Assembly (NCBI GenBank): GCA_030433115.1
Contig: JAUILH010000017.1
Coordinates: forward strand, 1 to 43,824
Direction of reading: 5' to 3'
Source of the DNA: Bacteroidia bacterium
GTDB taxonomy: Bacteria > Bacteroidota > Bacteroidia > Flavobacteriales_D > JAUILH01
Length of the DNA stretch: 43,824 nucleotides
Part shown: positions 42,901-43,824 of the stretch, piece by piece
Layout of the letters: the number at the start of each line of letters is the position of its first letter
Numbering within the stretch: position 1 is the first letter of the stretch
The notes under the pieces: generated by a model
Database searches by the model: none
Told to the model about the DNA's origin: nothing
The model's input: only the letters and a program-made list of their open reading frames with translations
Made by a program: the position numbers and the translations under genes

Positions 42901-43824
42901 TTCACCCGGAATAACTGCTGGTGGCGCACATGTCGACCATACATATGAATATGGTGCCACACCACCTCCGGCATTCGCATCAATGCTTGCATCACAGCTG
43001 TTAAAGCAGTTTATATCGGTTGTGATCGGGTTAAGGGTAAGTGGATCTGGTTCGTTTATTGTGAAAAATGCAGTATCATCACAGGAGTTGTCATCAATGG
43101 CTACCACAAAATAATCACCAGCACACAAAATATTGCCCGTTGTTAGGGCTGTTCCAGACGAAATTAAACCTGTGGTGGTGCTATGCCATTCTATGGTATA
43201 ATTCCCTGCGACTGATCCGCCAACTGGGTTTGCAGTGGCAGAACCAGTACAATCACCAGCACACAGGATATCGGCAGGCGTTACTGTCACAGTGAGTTCA
43301 GTTGGTTCGTTGATGGTGAAAGGTGCAGATTGTATGGTGCATGCAGATTGATCGGTCACTTCTAAAATGTAATCTCCTGCGCATAGATTTGAGATGTTAG
43401 GTCCGTTTCCTTGATTAACGCCTCCCGGAGAAGAAATCCAGGTGAAGTTGTACCCGGGATTTCCTCCAATGGCACTTGCAGCAGCACTTCCGGAACAATC
43501 ACCGAAACAACTTACATCAGTTGGCGTGATGGTTGGAATGATTTGATCTGGTTGAGTAATGGTGAAATTATTGGATTGGAATGTACACCCATTATCGTCT
43601 GTTACAATGACATAATAATCACCTGCACACAAGTTTTCAGCAAGTCCGTCAGTATCTTGTCCAGCAACGGGTGTATTGGTATTGGCATCAAACCACTGAT
43701 AAGTGAAGGGAGCAGTTCCATTACTCGCGGAAACTTCAATCTCTCCAATGCATTCGCCAAAGCAGGTAAGGTTCACTTGATTGATAGTAGTTACAATCAT
43801 TGGAGTGGGTTCTGTGATGGTGAT
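36853..43824 (-). CDS. Giant SprB-repeat cell-surface adhesin, N-terminal part, gene start beyond right edge
   Basis: The frame is open to the window edge (the last eight codons read ITITEPTP), so the ATG at 43800 is internal. It encodes 29 SprB-type repeats of about 75-80 residues: T-x-x-x-C-x-G-x-C-D-G-x-A, G-G-T-x-P-Y-x-Y-x-W, L-C-A-G-x-Y-x-V-x-V-T-D-x-N-G-C, then T-I-x-E-P. SprB is the mobile adhesin of gliding flavobacteria, exported by T9SS and moved along the cell surface. Adjacency to SprF supports that class, although a non-motile adhesin of the same build is possible. The frame runs into a stop at 36853 soon after a frameshift near 36890, just before the rest of the protein. With the tail the protein exceeds 2800 residues in this window alone. 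Confidence 0.85.
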   Translation of the reverse strand: MTITEPTPMIVTTINQVNLTCFGECIGEIEVSASNGTAPFTYQWFDANTNTPVAGQDTDGLAENLCAGDYYVIVTDDNGCTFQSNNFTITQPDQIIPTITPTDVSCFGDCSGSAAASAIGGNPGYNFTWISSPGGVNQGNGPNISNLCAGDYILEVTDQSACTIQSAPFTINEPTELTVTVTPADILCAGDCTGSATANPVGGSVAGNYTIEWHSTTTGLISSGTALTTGNILCAGDYFVVAIDDNSCDDTAFFTINEPDPLTLNPITTDINCFNSCDASIDANAGGGVAPYSYVWSTCAPPAVIPGETNPTINGLCAGSYSVEVTDDNGCTIDNASSCITFADPAPLSVSITNTTDATCGGACDGSATASTLGGTGSITINWHNAVTDAVVGTGTTINTLCTGTYYAVATDDNGCDDTTAVFTINDLILVTGVVSPNDATCDGVCDGSASVVPAGGTAPYTYEWVEVSSGTTILSGPLDNIGGLCAGDYTVQVFDDNGCASAPVPFTINGNPPITANVTTTDASCNGDCDGTATVNAAGGDGNFTYTWTPAPPSGAGNPNATQMCAGSYDLNITDGLGCFIDTVIVINEPSPYDFTSVITHETCTGDCDGSIDITLNSGGVAPISFTYAPGAGITGQGTPNASGFCPGTYTCTISDQGGCDSTFSFTINPASPINLTVTVVADNDCNGDCEGVIQANANGGTGTLQFNWTNNPPTGQGTSTISDLCAGTYDVDVTDDNGCTVNGSGTITEPAPYDLSTSFTDATCDGVCDGTATVTVNSGGTPGYSFQWDDPLSQTNPTANGLCAGNYNVTVSDLNGCDSIIPITISAPQPLTISVNSSGATCFGDCTGSATATVNGGTPNYTVEWFDASDGSSLGTGLSTFNLCAGDYFAVVTDQAGCTATTPNFTISENPEITANINSTQSNCVLCDGTATITAAGGSGNFTNYQWTPAPGVGQGTPNGTSMCAGVYSVIITDDVGCTETVPVVVTDVVSEVITPSSTDVLCFGDCTGTATATVVCSDPVCTFQWFDGNGVFLPGETNDNIGSLCAGDYFVEVTNNSGCVSTQAYTINEGDEILLTSSFTQPQCAGDVNGTATVNPTGGAGGFGFNWSPAPLGGQGTNTATGLTAGNWDVTVTDVNGCTATESFTLTDPPVLDVSDISSSDISCFGLTDGVATVIPTGGVGPYTYEWFECITDVPVGQTGQQATGLGAGSYYVVVTDQSNCAQTSVCVDIIEPAQLTGTLSATDVTCNGDCNGTAQVNPVGGINNYDFQWFDGVNPIAGGTGDIITNLCGGTYSVEITDLNGCTELISSIDVDEPAAFDISSSVADVSCFGVCDGTASLTVTGGTAPYNFTWSAAPGAGQGTANASQMCAGNYTVLISDFAGCDTTISVTINSPSEILANATITQITCNGDNDGAISTSVSGGSGGYIYNWTPNGETTPGISGLGDGTYTVNIQDSDGCLTDTTITLIEPTEITATFVSNNSTCGQCDGSASISPVGGYGGFNFTWSPAPGGGQGTQVATQLCAGIYSVDVTDQGGCTETFGVTVSDIGAEVLATSSTDATCFDSNNGTADVIYTCNDPGCTQAWFDDQGNPIGQTGLTATGLDGGDYFVQVTNNSGCISVAQVTVNEPTEFEANETITSITCDGDTDGQITVAPTGGTGAGFTYTWSPAPGGGQGTPTATGLGAGQWSVLITDSDGCDSTFTFTINAPNPITATISSTDILCNGANDGTAEVIPTGGSFPYTFQWLDGTMTPIPGETNSTITGAGPDDYSVIVTDLSGCSITVGPTTIDEPIALSATISSTDMNCFGACDGTADIVITGGTATYTINWFDGGGQAIGQTGTSATNLCAGDYFAIVVDNNGCSFTTPTVTIVEPPQLTASVAATDGTCDGLCDGTALVTVNGGTGAYLFNWLDSQGQSVSGASGNSANSLCEDVYTVEVFDQNGCSVGPLNFNIETPDIIDAVINVNDASCNTPDGEATATPSGGTPNYTYQWFDDTMTPLAGETNPTLSGVAAGTYFVEITDNAGCSEIVQANIGNIDAPIISVDDVVDVSCFGGNNGSIDISVTGVSSPFQYVWNPGGQVGQDLAGVTAGSYTVKVTDAAGCIAFETIQINEPLEITASFNVTDATCGLCDGEIAATASGGTGSLSLIWTTGQTGNNISNLCPGTYSVDITDDNGCLVNLVAAVTNIGGPTGESITVNSPSCHGGSDGDASVTPIGGTAPYDFLWLHDNSTSNSITNLSAGTYFLQITDANGCIRTVEVNIADPAPITDITVITPTDCGACDGEITTQGDGGTAPYIYTWSHGPGTQHQQPVRRYLLC
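36889..36900 (-). other. Frameshift site in giant adhesin gene
   Basis: On the minus strand the upstream frame reads Y-I-Y-T-W-S-H-G-P-G-T and then leaves the repeat pattern, while the next frame reads S-I-N-N-L-C-E-G-I-Y-F-V-D-I, the proper second half of a repeat. One extra base, for example in the CCC at 36891-36893, or two missing bases would restore one frame. Confidence 0.85.

Larger units (their letters stand above)
36090..43824 (-). repeat. Array of at least 32 SprB repeats (protein-level)
   Basis: Thirty-two units can be counted between the right edge and about 36100. All have a first Cys (T/S-C-x-G) and a last Cys (G-C or equivalent). Two further cysteines, in C-D-G and L-C-A-G, occur only as a pair. 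Five units (12, 19, 27 and 29, plus the variant 25) have a one- or two-residue shorter head and a different linker to the next unit. The DNA copies are well diverged. Confidence 0.88.

Noticed and set aside
36090..43824. Regularly spaced repeats as CRISPR or DNA satellite
   Set aside because: The spacing of about 235 bases is that of protein domains, the DNA copies are strongly diverged and the frame stays open.

Overview
The window comes from a Bacteroidota chromosome, most likely a free-living flavobacteria-like lineage; I cannot place it more finely from sequence alone. The evidence is a PorP/SprF protein beside a giant SprB-repeat adhesin, three C-terminal domains of the gliding-motility/type IX secretion (T9SS) type B kind and one of type A, a TonB receptor with a carboxypeptidase-like N-domain, a TPR-SpoIIE phosphatase, a DUF4296 lipoprotein, and several promoter boxes of the Bacteroidota TAnnTTTG type. 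There are no rRNA, tRNA, CRISPR, phage or insertion sequences that I can see, and no gene-free stretch longer than about 200 bases.

Layout. 1-8796: two tandem rightward genes for large secreted PKD-repeat proteins (the first is cut by the left edge), each closed by a hairpin terminator. 8883-11239: acetyl-CoA synthetase overlapping a small LETM1-like gene. 11368-15348: a large secreted enzyme-like protein (choice-of-anchor I propeller, phytase-type esterase-like domain, type A sorting tail), ending in a terminator shared with the convergent tyrS. 15417-20160: tyrS and an NAD-dependent epimerase on divergent promoters, then a leftward operon of glycosyltransferase, dihydroorotase and DUF4296 lipoprotein in which every junction is a 4-base overlap. 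20353-25065: rightward envelope genes (VWA-OmpA protein, small chaperone-like protein, secreted protein with a duplicated motif). 25062-28121: leftward LURP-one/scramblase-fold gene and TPR-SpoIIE phosphatase.

28176-34334 is a leftward sulfur block: TonB receptor, Crp/Fnr regulator, two half-size YeeE/YedE sulfur carriers, a TauE/SafE exporter and a persulfide-dioxygenase/rhodanese fusion. The parts fit uptake or export of reduced sulfur and oxidation of persulfide, controlled by the Crp/Fnr protein. A 15-base perfect palindrome sits directly upstream of a promoter box inside the block. 34384-43824 is the adhesin module: SprF preceded by a gene with at least 32 SprB repeats that runs off the right edge and carries a frameshift at about 36890.

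The three most useful observations are these. (1) In all 32 SprB repeats the second and third cysteines are either both present (21 units) or both absent (11 units), which predicts a specific disulfide. (2) Four genes have an exact TAnnTTTG box exactly four bases before ATG, which predicts leaderless mRNAs. (3) The sulfur block has an internal promoter with a candidate operator.
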